DNA of 64,000 nucleotides from JAENVT01 sp963720775 (GTDB lineage: Bacteria; Actinomycetota; Acidimicrobiia; Acidimicrobiales; Ilumatobacteraceae): positions 124,001 to 188,000 of the forward strand of contig CAVRGR010000005.1 of assembly GCA_963720775.1 (NCBI GenBank). The letters run 5' to 3'. Below the pieces are notes generated by a model that was given only the letters and a program-made list of their open reading frames with translations, searched no databases and was not told where the DNA came from. Below, piece by piece: positions 34,004 through 44,033 of this stretch. Each line of letters begins with the position of its first letter. The first letter of the stretch is position 1. Both the position numbers and the translations under genes were made by a program.

Positions 34004-37000
34004 ATGACGACAGCCAGCATCGAGACCGAAGAGGGCTCTGTTCCACGCCCACATGGAGTTGGACGTGACGTGGTCGACGGCAACGAGGCAACAGCGCGCA
34101 TCGCCCACCTGGCCTCCGAAGTGATCGCGATCTATCCGATCACACCGGCCTCGCCGATGGGTGAGTTCGCCGACGACTGGAGCGCGAAGGGTCGCACCAA
34201 CCTGTGGGGCGCCGTCCCAGAAGTGATCGAGATGCAGAGCGAAGCGGGAGCGGCCGGCACGTTGCACGGCGCTGTCACCAGGGGCGCACTCGGCACGACG
34301 TTCACGGCCAGCCAGGGCCTGTTGCTGATGATTCCGAACATGTTCAAGATCGCCGGTGAGCTGACCCCGACGGTGATCCACGTTGCGGCACGCACCGTTG
34401 CGACACACGCGCTGAGCATCTTCGGCGATCACAGCGATGTGATGGCTGCTCGCACGACCGGCTTTGCGATGCTCTGCGCGAGCAGCGTCCAGGAGACGGG
34501 CGATTTCGCCGCCGTTGCGCATGCCTCCACGCTGCGCACCAGGATCCCCTTCCTGCACTTCTTCGACGGCTTCCGCACCAGTCATGAGATCGGCACGATC
34601 GAGGTGCCGAGCGCCGATCAGTTGATGGCCATGATCGATCCGGCCGACCTCGCTGCCCACCGCGCCAGAGGACTGGATCCCGATCGCCCGGTGCTGCGCG
34701 GCAGCGCTCAGAACCCCGATGTGTTCTTCCAGGCACGTGAAGCTTGCAACTCCTTCTACGACGCCGTGCCCGATGCCGTTCAGGCATCCATGGATCGTCT
34801 TGCCGACATGACCGGTCGGCGGTACCACCTCGTCGACTACCACGGCGCACCGGATGCAGATCGTGTCATCGTGCTGATGGGATCGGGCGCTGGAGCGGCG
34901 AAGGAGACCGTCGACGAACTGTGCCGCCGCGGCGAGCGTGTCGGTGTCGCAGTCGTTCGGCTGTTCCGACCGTTCCCGACGGATGCGCTGCTGGCGGCGT
35001 TGCCACCCAGCACCCGCACCGTGGTGGTCCTGGATCGCACCAAAGAGCCAGGTGCGCCGTTCGAGCCGTTGCACCTCGACGTGCTGTCGGCGCTCTGGCA
35101 CAGCTCGGACGACACCTGGATCGGTGGGCGCACCCCACGCGTGATCGGCGGACGCTACGGCCTGAGCAGCAAGGAGTTCACGCCGGCGATGGTCAAGGCT
35201 GTGTTCGACGAGGCCACCCTCGACACTCCGCGTAACAGCTTCACCATCGGCATCATCGACGATGTCACGCACACGAGCCTCCCGTTCGATCCGTCGTTCA
35301 CCACCGATCGGGCCCGCGTGCGCGCCGTGTTCTTCGGCCTCGGCTCCGACGGGACCGTCGGCGCCAACAAGAACACCGCGAAGATCGTCGGCAAGAACAC
35401 CGACCTCGTCGTTCAGGGCTACTTCGTGTACGACTCGAAGAAGTCGGGGTCCATGACCGTCAGTCACCTGCGCTTCGACCCCGAAGAGATCAAGAGCACC
35501 TACTTGATCGACCAGGCCACCTTCGTGGGTGTGCACCAGTGGAGCTTCCTCGAGCGGATCGACGTCCTCAACGTGGCCGCTCCCGGCGCGATGGTGCTGA
35601 TCAACAGCCCGTACCCAGCCGAGCAGATCTGGGATCGACTTCCGGTCGAGGTGCAGCAGATCGTGCTCGATCGAGGCTTGCACCTGCACGCCATCGATGC
35701 CGCCGGCGTGGCCGAGGCAGCCGGTTTGGCGGGTCGGGTCAACACGGTCATGCAGACATGTTTCTTTGCCCTCGCCGACGTCCTGCCCACCGATGAGGCG
35801 ATCGCCAGGTTGAAAGAGGCGATCACTGCCAGCTACGGCAAGCGCGGCGATGTCATCGTGCAACGCAACATCGCGGCAGTCGACACCACACTGGCGCAGC
35901 TCTTCCCAGTGCCGATCGGCACGAAGGTGACGGCGACGAAGCACCGCCGCCCGACGGTCACCGGTCAGGTCACCGACTTCGTGCAACGAGTGACGGCGCG
36001 CATGCTCGCCGGTGAAGGCGATCTGCTTCCCGTCAGCGCGATGCCTCCGGATGGAACGTTCCCCACCGGCACGGCGAGCGTCGAGAAGCGCACCGTCGCC
36101 ACCGAGATCCCGATCTGGGAGGCGGACCTGTGCATCGACTGCGGCAAGTGCGCCATCGTGTGCCCGCACGCGGCCATCCGGATGAAGGTCTATGAGCCGG
36201 GTGCGTTGACGGCGGCAGACGCCGACATCTTGAAGACGAAGTCGTTCCGCAGCCGCGACGTCCCCGGCATGTCGCTGACCATCCAGGTTGCGCCCGACGA
36301 TTGCACGGGCTGCGGTCTGTGCGTCACGGCGTGCCCGGCTCACGACAAGAGCGAGGTCAAGCGCAAGAGCATCAACCTGCGTCCGATCGAGGAGCACCTC
36401 GACGAAGAGCGTGTCGCGTGGGACGCCTTCCTGAGAGTTCACGAGACGGATCCGGCCCTGTGGGACCCGGCCTCTGTCAAGACCAGCCAGCTTCGCCAAC
36501 CGCTGTTCGAGTTCAGCGGCGCATGCGCAGGTTGTGGCGAGACCCCGTACCTGAAGCTGCTCACGCAGTTGTTCGGCGATCACCTGCTGATCGCCAACGC
36601 AACCGGATGCAGCAGCATCTACGGCGGCAACCTGCCGACAACTCCGTACTGCACCAACGACGAAGGCCGCGGTCCGGCGTGGAGCAACAGTCTCTTCGAA
36701 GACAACGCCGAGTTCGGTCTCGGCATCCGGTTGGGCATCGACGCCCAGCAGAATGCCGCACTTGGATTGCTCGACAGGCTTGCCAATCACGCTCCTTCGC
36801 TGATCGATCCGGTGCTGGCCAGTTCAATTGCTGCGGGAGTCGATGATCTCGGTGAGCTCCCGATCCGGGCCCAGCGAGCGCGGGTCGAGCAACTGCAACA
36901 GGCGCTGGCGACCGTCGATCACGACGGTGCAAAGCAGCTGCAGCAGCTGATCGGCACGCTGGTGCGCAAGTCGGTGTGGATCGTCGGCGGCGATGGATGG

Positions 37001-37663
37001 GCGTACGACATCGGCGCTGGTGGGCTCGACCACGTTCTCGGCAGTGGCCGCAACGTCAACGTGCTCGTCCTCGACACCGAGGTCTATTCGAACACCGGTG
37101 GGCAGGCCTCCAAGGCCACACCGAGAGGTGCGGTAGCGAAGTTCGCCGCCGGCGGCAAGGGAACCGCCAAGAAGGATCTCGGCCTCGAGGCGATGTCGTA
37201 CGGCGACGTCTACGTCGCCCACGTGGCGCTTGGTGCCAGCGACATCCAAACCGTCAAGGCGTTCATGGAGGCCGAGGCGTGGCCAGGTGTTTCGCTGATC
37301 ATCGCCTACAGCACGTGCATCGCGCACGGGTTCGACATGAGCGAGTCGATGACCCATCAGAAAGCTGCGGTGCACAGCGGTCACTGGCCGCTCTACCGGT
37401 ACCAACCGGGTTCCGGCGAGGCGACTCAGCCGTTCCAGCTCGACAGCGCCGCACCGGATGTTCCGTACGCCGACTTCGCCTCGAGTGAGCCGCGCTTCTC
37501 GATGCTGCGCCGCAGCGATCCCGAACGCGCCGAGCAGTTGATGGTGCGTGCCCAATCCGACGTGTCGGCGAGGTGGCACCACTACGAGCAGTTGGCTGGT
37601 GTGGAACGAACCGCACCGGTACGCATACCCCCCGCGACACTCGCCGACTCCGAGGAAGAATGA
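34004..37663 (+). CDS. nifJ: Pyruvate:ferredoxin (flavodoxin) oxidoreductase
   Basis: The protein has 1219 residues from ATG 34004 (an in-frame GTG lies 9 bases earlier). It is the fused single-chain form with all domains in order: pyrimidine-binding domain (VIAIYPITPASPMGEF, EMQSEAGAAGTLHGA), gamma domain (RAVFFGLGSDGTVGANKNTA), two 4Fe-4S motifs (CIDCGKCAIVCPHAAIR, CTGCGLCVTACPAHDKSE), proximal cluster cysteines (CAGCGETPY, NATGCSSIYG) and thiamine-diphosphate site (GDGWAYDIGAGGLDHVL with NTEVYSNTGGQ-like DTEVYSNTGGQ). It converts pyruvate and CoA to acetyl-CoA, CO2 and reduced ferredoxin, usually under low oxygen. The downstream gene overlaps its stop. Confidence 0.96.
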   Translation: MTTASIETEEGSVPRPHGVGRDVVDGNEATARIAHLASEVIAIYPITPASPMGEFADDWSAKGRTNLWGAVPEVIEMQSEAGAAGTLHGAVTRGALGTTFTASQGLLLMIPNMFKIAGELTPTVIHVAARTVATHALSIFGDHSDVMAARTTGFAMLCASSVQETGDFAAVAHASTLRTRIPFLHFFDGFRTSHEIGTIEVPSADQLMAMIDPADLAAHRARGLDPDRPVLRGSAQNPDVFFQAREACNSFYDAVPDAVQASMDRLADMTGRRYHLVDYHGAPDADRVIVLMGSGAGAAKETVDELCRRGERVGVAVVRLFRPFPTDALLAALPPSTRTVVVLDRTKEPGAPFEPLHLDVLSALWHSSDDTWIGGRTPRVIGGRYGLSSKEFTPAMVKAVFDEATLDTPRNSFTIGIIDDVTHTSLPFDPSFTTDRARVRAVFFGLGSDGTVGANKNTAKIVGKNTDLVVQGYFVYDSKKSGSMTVSHLRFDPEEIKSTYLIDQATFVGVHQWSFLERIDVLNVAAPGAMVLINSPYPAEQIWDRLPVEVQQIVLDRGLHLHAIDAAGVAEAAGLAGRVNTVMQTCFFALADVLPTDEAIARLKEAITASYGKRGDVIVQRNIAAVDTTLAQLFPVPIGTKVTATKHRRPTVTGQVTDFVQRVTARMLAGEGDLLPVSAMPPDGTFPTGTASVEKRTVATEIPIWEADLCIDCGKCAIVCPHAAIRMKVYEPGALTAADADILKTKSFRSRDVPGMSLTIQVAPDDCTGCGLCVTACPAHDKSEVKRKSINLRPIEEHLDEERVAWDAFLRVHETDPALWDPASVKTSQLRQPLFEFSGACAGCGETPYLKLLTQLFGDHLLIANATGCSSIYGGNLPTTPYCTNDEGRGPAWSNSLFEDNAEFGLGIRLGIDAQQNAALGLLDRLANHAPSLIDPVLASSIAAGVDDLGELPIRAQRARVEQLQQALATVDHDGAKQLQQLIGTLVRKSVWIVGGDGWAYDIGAGGLDHVLGSGRNVNVLVLDTEVYSNTGGQASKATPRGAVAKFAAGGKGTAKKDLGLEAMSYGDVYVAHVALGASDIQTVKAFMEAEAWPGVSLIIAYSTCIAHGFDMSESMTHQKAAVHSGHWPLYRYQPGSGEATQPFQLDSAAPDVPYADFASSEPRFSMLRRSDPERAEQLMVRAQSDVSARWHHYEQLAGVERTAPVRIPPATLADSEEE

Positions 37664-38676
37664 TGAGCACGCCCAAGCAAACCGTTGATCTCACGACCAA
37701 CTACCTCGGGCTGCGGCTGCGCAGTCCGATCGTGGCTTCGGCCAGTCCGTTGACCGGCGATCCTCGACACTGGGCAGAATTGGAAGAGGCCGGAGCGGGG
37801 GCGATCGTTCTGCCCTCTCTCTTCGAGGAGCAGATCGAACGGGAATCGTTTGCCGTCGACTCGACGCTCGACCTCGGTGCCGACTCGTTTGCCGAAGCAC
37901 TGAGCTACTTGCCCGAGCTCGACGACTACGACGTCGGTCCCGCTCGGCACCTCGCTCTGGTCGAGAAGGCTCGCGCCGAGCTGTCGATCCCGGTGATCGC
38001 CAGTCTCAATGGAACGACTCCGGGCGGGTGGGTGCAGTACGCCCGTCACCTCGAGGGCGCAGGAGCGCAAGCCATCGAACTGAACGTGTACGACGTCATC
38101 GTCGATCCTCGTCGCAGTGCAGCCGACGTCGAGAAGCGGTACCTGGAGCTCGTCGAGGACGTTCGTGCCGAAGTGAAGGTGCCACTGGCCGTCAAGCTCG
38201 GGCCGTGGTTCACCTCGCTCGGCCACTTCGCGCTGGCGCTGCAGGCAGCCGAAGTCGACGGGCTCGTGCTGTTCAACCGCTTGTACCAACCCGACATCGA
38301 TCTCGACACCCTCGATGTCACGCCCAGGCTGCAACTGTCGACCTCGGCCGAGTCGCGCCTGCCACTGCACTGGATCGGCATCCTCCGCAGCTTCATCTCG
38401 TGCTCGCTCGCGGCGACCACCGGAGTGCACGACGGCGCCGATGCGACGAAGTTGCTGCTGGCTGGTGCAGACGTGGCGATGGTCGCCAGCGCCGTGCTGC
38501 TGCATGGCCCGCAGCGCATCGCCGCGATCCTGGCCGACATGACCGAGTGGATGGATGAACGCGAGTACGTGAGCGTCGATCAGCTCCGCGGCAGCGTCAG
38601 CCGGAGCAGCGTCCCCGATCCCGAGGTCTACGAGCGGGCCAACTACTACCAGATCCTGCACAGCTGGCGCAGCTAG
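37663..38676 (+). CDS. Dihydroorotate dehydrogenase-like protein
   Basis: The protein has 337 residues. The FMN-barrel pattern includes LRLRSPIVASASPLTGDP, the glycine and Asn-rich IASLNGTTPGGWVQYA, AIELNVYDVIVDPRR, LAVKLGPWFTS and GLVLFNRLYQPDIDLDT. These proteins resemble class 1 dihydroorotate dehydrogenases but form a separate group often encoded beside nifJ. ATG 37663 is preferred because GAGG (37652-37655) is 7 bases before it. Its role with pyruvate:ferredoxin oxidoreductase is unknown; an electron-transfer function with ferredoxin is a guess. Confidence 0.85.
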   Translation: MSTPKQTVDLTTNYLGLRLRSPIVASASPLTGDPRHWAELEEAGAGAIVLPSLFEEQIERESFAVDSTLDLGADSFAEALSYLPELDDYDVGPARHLALVEKARAELSIPVIASLNGTTPGGWVQYARHLEGAGAQAIELNVYDVIVDPRRSAADVEKRYLELVEDVRAEVKVPLAVKLGPWFTSLGHFALALQAAEVDGLVLFNRLYQPDIDLDTLDVTPRLQLSTSAESRLPLHWIGILRSFISCSLAATTGVHDGADATKLLLAGADVAMVASAVLLHGPQRIAAILADMTEWMDEREYVSVDQLRGSVSRSSVPDPEVYERANYYQILHSWRS

Positions 38677-38769
38677 CACGCCAGATGTTCGCACGCACGG
38701 CGTGCGCTCACATCCGATGTCGGGCTGGACGGATGCGCCGCTCGCTCGGCGCAGCTGCGAACAAACGTC

Positions 38770-38870
38770 CTTGGGCGCGACAACGGAAGGCTCAGTTCTG
38801 AACTCGCACCCATTGAGCTTGCTTGGGCGTGGAAGCGGAACTCGCACTTCCGGGAGCGCGCCCATCGGGG
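38770..38870. repeat. Structured interspersed repeat, copy B
   Basis: This 101-base element matches copy A (12269-12368). It begins CTTGGGCGCGA, ends CGCGCCCAT, and contains the same core CCCATTGAGCTTGCTTGGGCG. Terminal arms TGGGCGCG (38772-38779) and CGCGCCCA (38857-38864) can pair. A GGAAG/CTTCC pair is again present, but between different positions (GGAAG at 38831-38835, CTTCC at 38847-38851). It also lies between two convergent genes and ends 4 bases before the stop of the alcohol dehydrogenase gene. The rest of this 197-base gap shows nothing else. Confidence 0.7.
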
Positions 38871-38873
38871 GGC

Positions 38874-40025
38874 CTACCTGGGTTGTGGGGTGAGCACGAC
38901 CTTCATGGCGGTGTCGGCACCGAGCGCGGTGTTCATCGCCATCTCGACCTGCTCGAGGGGAAACGTGTGGGTGACCGCGTGGTGGAACGGGATGCGCTCG
39001 TGGTTGGCGGCCAGCATGGCGAGTGTTGCGTCGTAGGCGCGAGCGTCTTCGCCGGCGACGCCGACGATCGTGAGGTTTCGGCCGAGGATCGTGGCCGGGT
39101 TGATCGGCACCGTGCCGAGGTCGACGAAGGCCCCGACCTCGATCAGCGTCCCGCCATCGCGCAGCAGCGACAGCGACGGCCCGAAGCTCGCCGGATGGCC
39201 CGTTGCGTCGACGACCACATCGACGCCGCGTCCGGCGGTGAGGTCGCGGACGAAGGAGGCGGCCGCAGGATCGGCACCGCTGGCGACGAGCGTGTCGGTG
39301 GCGCCGAGCTCGGCGGCGAGGGCGACTCGGGGTCCGAAGGGATCGATGGCGATCACCTTCGAAGCGCCGAGCAGGCCTGCCTTGGCGACGTGTACGACAC
39401 CGACGGGGCCGATCCCCACCACGGCAACGGTGTCGCCAGGCCGAAACCCGCCGGGCCTCGGCATCTTCGCCGCCAGGTCGAGGCTGTGCGTGACCGCGAA
39501 CAGTTCGGTGAGGACGGCCACGTTGGTCGGCAGCGCGTCGGGAACTTGGAACACCGGTGTTCCGGGCCGGAGGTAGAGGAACTCGGCCCAGCCTCCGAAC
39601 AAGTAGGGCGCCTCGGCGCACGTCAACGAGTTGCCGTAGTTCTCCAGCCGCCTGCAGAAGTAGTACGGGTAGTCGCCGCGGCAGAACTCACACTCGCCGC
39701 AGGCTCGGTTGGGCGCCGGCACGACGCGATCGCCGATCTGCAGTGGGTTGCCGTCGAAGCTCGTCGCCCCGCCGTCGCCGATTGCCGTGACGATGCCTAC
39801 GTTTTCGTGCCCCTGGATGATCGGGAACGGAGTCGACGAAGCGTGGTCGGTGCCCGCGTATTGCTGGGTCTCGCCGCGGAAGGTGTGCTTGTCGGTTCCG
39901 CAGATGCCGGACGCAAGCATCTTGATCAGCACGGCACCGGGTTCGAGGTGATCGGGGTAGGGATAGTGGCGGAGCTCGAACTGCCCCGGTGACACGAGTG
40001 CTGCAGCAAGTACATCGGCGACCAT
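38874..40025 (-). CDS. Zinc-dependent alcohol dehydrogenase (MDR family)
   Basis: The protein has 383 residues. Catalytic zinc residues are in SGICGTDKHTFRG and IQGHENVGIV; the structural zinc cysteines are in CGECEFCRGDYPYYFCRR. The nucleotide-binding motif is VVGIGPVGVVHVAKAGLLGA. ATG 40025 (MVADVLAAALVSPGQFELRH) gives the family's usual start; a longer frame from 40154 overlaps the next promoter. The substrate cannot be told. It is followed upstream on the same strand by an FrhB-like gene 109 bases away. Confidence 0.88.
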   Translation of the reverse strand: MVADVLAAALVSPGQFELRHYPYPDHLEPGAVLIKMLASGICGTDKHTFRGETQQYAGTDHASSTPFPIIQGHENVGIVTAIGDGGATSFDGNPLQIGDRVVPAPNRACGECEFCRGDYPYYFCRRLENYGNSLTCAEAPYLFGGWAEFLYLRPGTPVFQVPDALPTNVAVLTELFAVTHSLDLAAKMPRPGGFRPGDTVAVVGIGPVGVVHVAKAGLLGASKVIAIDPFGPRVALAAELGATDTLVASGADPAAASFVRDLTAGRGVDVVVDATGHPASFGPSLSLLRDGGTLIEVGAFVDLGTVPINPATILGRNLTIVGVAGEDARAYDATLAMLAANHERIPFHHAVTHTFPLEQVEMAMNTALGADTAMKVVLTPQPR

Positions 40026-40134
40026 GGCCGGAGCGTACGGTTCAGGGCGAGCGGTCGCCCAGTCGGCGATGATGAGCGCGTCAACGTGCACGTCGTTCAC
40101 CGTCGAGACGATTGGCGACTCCGTTGCGCCGCGC

Positions 40135-41313
40135 TCAGGCGTCGGCGGTGACAACCTTCTTCTTGGGTGGAGGTACGCCGACCGATGGCGCCGGGTCGGC
40201 CCACTCGGGCCATCGTCGACGACTGACGATCGACAGCAGACGAAGCAGTTTCATCGCCTTCTCGTCCTCCTGCGCCGGGCGGGCGATGATCACACCATCG
40301 GCGATCATCCGGGTGATCACCTCCTCGCCGAGTTCAGTACGGACGATCGTCAAGGTCCAGTCGTTGTCCTCGCCGATTCCACCCGTGGCGATGTCGCTGT
40401 GTTCGGCGGAGAAGTCGGGACACGTCTTGCAGCCCTCGCGGGTCCACTGATGACATTCCTTCAGATCGATCTCGTGGTACGAGCCGTCCTTCATCCAGAT
40501 CTGGAACACACCCTTGATGTTCATCTTGACCATTTCGGACTTCTTCAGCCCGTACTTCGCCTCGAAGAGCTCTGGAAAGATGGCGTCGTCGAACGTCTTC
40601 GAGCACAGCAACCCGATGTTGAACACGAAGGGTTTGCCGACCTTGCCCGCCTTGCGGTCCCACATCACCGGTGGTGACGATGTCTGGCAACCCATCCCCA
40701 CCAGTGCCAGCCTGGTGAGGCCCAAATCGCTGGCTTCGCGCAACGCCAGCGGATTGGCGCAGTACGTGTAGCGACTCCCCGCGGTGGCAAGCACGTCGTC
40801 GACCGTTCGGGCGAGCACCGGCTTGGCCTTCCATGCATCGTCGGGCTCGACGCCGCTGACCATGGCCGCCTCGATGTAGTCGTTCTGCAGCAGCCACACC
40901 AGCATGGCGGAGACGAAGCCGCCGTCTTGGCCGACCTCGTGTTGCGTCTTGTCGGTTGCCCGTGTCAGCAACAGTTGTCGCCAGATGCCCGCCATCTCGT
41001 CGGGCTGCCGAGTCCGGCCGAACAAGTGCATGTCGGCGCTTGTCTCCCATGCCCGGAACCGCGGGCAGGCGCGCGTACAGGTCGTGCAGCCTTTCTCGCC
41101 GTGGATGCAGTTGTCGAGACCGAGCTCTTCTTCGAGGTGGAACGGCTTGTACTTGCCTTCTTCGTGCTCGTAACCGATGACGTCGTGCGGACACGTGACC
41201 ACGCAACCAGCGCAGCCCGTGCACAGACCCGTCGTGATGACCTCCTCGTAGAGCTCTTTCCACTGAGCGGTCCACCGCTCGGCCTTGGCTCGAGGGGGTT
41301 CGGTCAGGGTCAT
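40135..41313 (-). CDS. FrhB-like iron-sulfur flavoprotein (F420 hydrogenase beta-type)
   Basis: The protein has 392 residues. An N-terminal ferredoxin-like part has CTGCAGCVVTCPHDVIGYE and CIHGEKGCTTCTRACPRF, enough cysteines for two clusters. The FrhB/FdhB core follows with GQDGGFVSAMLVWLLQ, LVGMGCQTSSPP, NIGLLCSKTFDD and CKTCPDFSAEHSDIATGG. Such proteins pass electrons between ferredoxin and F420, FAD or other partners. An LLM-type enzyme elsewhere in the window suggests that F420 is present. ATG 41313 is chosen over an upstream ATG (41340) because MTLTEPPRAKAERW fits the family start. Confidence 0.87.
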   Translation of the reverse strand: MTLTEPPRAKAERWTAQWKELYEEVITTGLCTGCAGCVVTCPHDVIGYEHEEGKYKPFHLEEELGLDNCIHGEKGCTTCTRACPRFRAWETSADMHLFGRTRQPDEMAGIWRQLLLTRATDKTQHEVGQDGGFVSAMLVWLLQNDYIEAAMVSGVEPDDAWKAKPVLARTVDDVLATAGSRYTYCANPLALREASDLGLTRLALVGMGCQTSSPPVMWDRKAGKVGKPFVFNIGLLCSKTFDDAIFPELFEAKYGLKKSEMVKMNIKGVFQIWMKDGSYHEIDLKECHQWTREGCKTCPDFSAEHSDIATGGIGEDNDWTLTIVRTELGEEVITRMIADGVIIARPAQEDEKAMKLLRLLSIVSRRRWPEWADPAPSVGVPPPKKKVVTADA

Positions 41314-41338
41314 GCCTGCGACTCTACGCGGCCAGCGC

Positions 41339-41385
41339 AAAAAGGCAGCGTCCCCAGGTCATCTGCGGAAAGACGACCTGGGGAC
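41339..41385 (-). terminator. Probable terminator of the glnD operon
   Basis: Perfect 11-base arms GTCCCCAGGTC (41350-41360) and GACCTGGGGAC (41375-41385) enclose a 14-base loop. On the minus strand the hairpin is followed, 6 bases later, by five T residues (A-run 41339-41343). That order fits an intrinsic terminator for the glnD transcript. It overlaps the very start of the FrhB-like gene's upstream region. A smaller palindrome, TTGGG-T-GCGACGTCGC-CCAA, lies at 41407-41426. The rest of the 305-base gap to glnD shows nothing recognisable. Confidence 0.5.
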
Positions 41386-41618
41386 AGCCCCTGACAGTGA
41401 GCGCCGTTGGGTGCGACGTCGCCCAATGTTCTGGCCGGCCACCGAGGGCGGCCGGCAAACTCGTACTGTATTCATCTACAACGGTCGCTGTACAGACGGA
41501 GCACCGATTATCCGCAGAGAGGTTTCGAGAGTTCTCCCTGATCACAAACGATTACGCCGTCAGTTCACCAATCGACGTCGGGGTGTTCGGAGCGTAGTCG
41601 CGCATGCGTTGCCGGCAC

Positions 41619-44013
41619 TCACGTTTCGGCCAGCGAGTCCTTCAAGTCGTGGCGCAATGATTCGTGTTGCGACACATCGACCTGCAGCGCCCGGCCCTGC
41701 GAGTCGGGTTGCTGCACGTAGAAGACATCGACCACCTCGTGACCCAATGTGGCGACCTTTGCCGAACGGATGTCGAGACCGCGAGCGGTGAGAGTTGCCG
41801 CCAGCCGATAGAGCACAGCGATGGCATCAGCAGTGCGAACGTCGATCATCGTCGTCGATGCGGAGGCCTCGTTGCTGACGAGCACTTCGAGGCGGGGCGG
41901 CGCCGCGGCCACGGCTCGGCCGTGGGCTCGGCTGTAGGTGCGAATGCGCTGGGCGATTCGCGACCCGATGTCGATCGTGCCGCGCACGACACCGCGCAAG
42001 TCGTGTTCGAGCTTGCTCTGCTCGGCGCCCTTGGACACCGATCGCGCTACCCTGAACTGGTCGACCGCGACGCCGTCGGCACTGGTCCATGCTTCGGCAG
42101 CGACGACGTCGACACCGTTCATCGCAAACGCACCGGCGATCTTGGCAAACAGGCCTGGCTGATCGCGCGTGGCGATCATCCACACATCGAGATCACCGGC
42201 ATTTTCGCGCCGCGTGTGCAGTTTGCCGGTCGTCCGCACCGCGTCGATCAGGTCGCGGAATTGGTCGTCGAGTGCAACCTCGTGTTGTGCCTTCGGCCGG
42301 CCGGCAAACACTGCAGACACCGCGGCAGTGAGCTCGTCGATCAGCGTGGCCTTCCAGGCGGACCACGCCGAGGGGCCCGTGGCCCGGCTGTCGGCTTCCG
42401 TGAGGGCCCGCAACAACTCGAGTCGAAGTGGATCCCCGATGAGCGCCGCGACGTTCTCGGCAGTACGAGCGTCGCGCGAAGTCGCGCCGCGTGGCCGTCT
42501 CCGCGAGGAGGAGGTGGTGCTCGACCATTGATCGAATGACGGCGACGTCCTCCGAGGGAAACCCCATGCGAGGGGCCATGCGGTCGACCAGCTGGACGCC
42601 GACCTCGATGTGGTCGGTCGTGTGACCTTTGCCGATGTCGTGCAGCAATGCGCTCATCAACAGCAGATCCGGGCGTGAGACCGTGCGTACGAACTCTCCC
42701 GCGTTGGCCACCGTCTGCAGGAGGTGCCGATCGACCGTGTAGATGTGGAATGCGTTTCGCTGCGGCAGGCTGCGAACGTGACGCCATTCCGGCACCATGC
42801 GGCTGAAGAGCTCGTACCGTTCGAGGGCTTCTACGGAGTCGACGAGATGAGAGCCGGCTCCGAGGAGGCTGACCATTGCGTGGCGCGTTCGTTCTTGCCA
42901 GGCCTCGCCGTCGTCGGTGATCGTGGCCGACAGCGTCACGAGCGCCCGCCGGCTGATCGGGTACCGAGCATGCGCGGCCGCCGCGGCCACGCGCAGCACG
43001 AGTGATTGGTCGACGCCTGCGGCGTCGACGTCGATCTCGACCTCGTCATCGACGACCGTGATGCCGGGCTGCAGGACCGCCGAGACACGGCGCGTCGAGG
43101 CCGGAGCCTTGCCACGCTTCGCGGCTCGCTCGACTCTCCACCAGAAACGCTCGATCGCCCATTCGATCGCCCGGGCAGCCTCCGAAACTCGGGCCATCAG
43201 AACATCCGCATCGGCAAAACCCATGGCATCGGCTACAGCGTCTTGGTCCTGCAGCAGCAGCACGTTCGTGGACTTGCCGGTAACGCGATGCAACTCGCAT
43301 CGCGTTGCCAGCAGCGTTTCGGCGGGCGCAGCGAGATCCTCGATCGGCGCCTCCAGTGAGGCCGTGATCTCCGGTCGGTCGGTGGCCAGTGCCCAGAGGA
43401 TGCAGTCGTAGTCGCGCAACCCACCATGACCATCTTTCAAGTCGGGTTCGAGCAGCGAGGCGACATCGCCGGTCTTCGACCAGCGTTCGGCGGTGACCAT
43501 CTTCAACTCGTTCAGCCAACCGGGAGCCTTCTTGCGCCACTGGTCGATGCCGCCGGCCGCGAGTTGGGCAACCTCTGCCTCACTGCCGGCGAGATGACGC
43601 AGGCGCAGGATCGCTGTTGCGGTGACGAGGTCTGCTGATGCCAGGGAGAGCAGTGATTTGACAGAGTGCGCGGCGGGGCTCAGTTTCACCGCGGCATTCC
43701 ACATGGGATACCAGAGCGGCTCGGCGATCGCCCTCACCTCGTCAGCCGTGGCTCGCTGCGGGTGGATCAGCACGACATCGATGTCGCTGCCTGGGCACAG
43801 CAGACCAGTTGCATAACCACCCGTGGCGACGAGGGCCCATTCGGGTGGCAGATCACGAGCGAGCGCATCGAGCCAACCATCCATCTGGTCCGACAACCGC
43901 CGTGCCAGACCCCTGCCCGAAAGGTCGTCGCGGGCGATCAGCTCGGCGCGAGCACGACGAATGAACGCACCATCGATCGACTTCGCCAGCACCGGCCCCA
44001 GTATGTCAGGCAT
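41619..44013 (-). pseudogene. glnD: glnD, PII uridylyl/adenylyltransferase, interrupted by a frameshift
   Basis: The frame from ATG 44013 gives the nucleotidyltransferase domain (ATGGYATGLLCPGSDIDVVLIH), its central region (LLEPDLKDGHGGLRDYDCI) and the HD domain (NAFHIYTVDRHLLQTV, SALLHDIGKGHTTDH). At about 42470-42480, in TTCGCGCGAC, the frame changes. The rest continues as ARTAENVAALIGDPLRLELL and then two ACT domains to 41619 (WMIATRDQPGLFAKIAGAFA, VDVFYVQQPD). Joined, the length is normal for GlnD (about 798 residues). GlnD modifies PII signal proteins according to glutamine. Given the intact ends, sequence error is plausible. Confidence 0.85.
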
Positions 44014-44033
44014 CCGAAGCCAACCACTGAACC

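Noticed and set aside
33950..36790. Very long open frame (946 codons) on the minus strand opposite nifJ
   Set aside because: It is the antisense shadow of a strongly conserved gene in high-GC DNA. Its composition is Arg/Asp/His-rich with no family motif.
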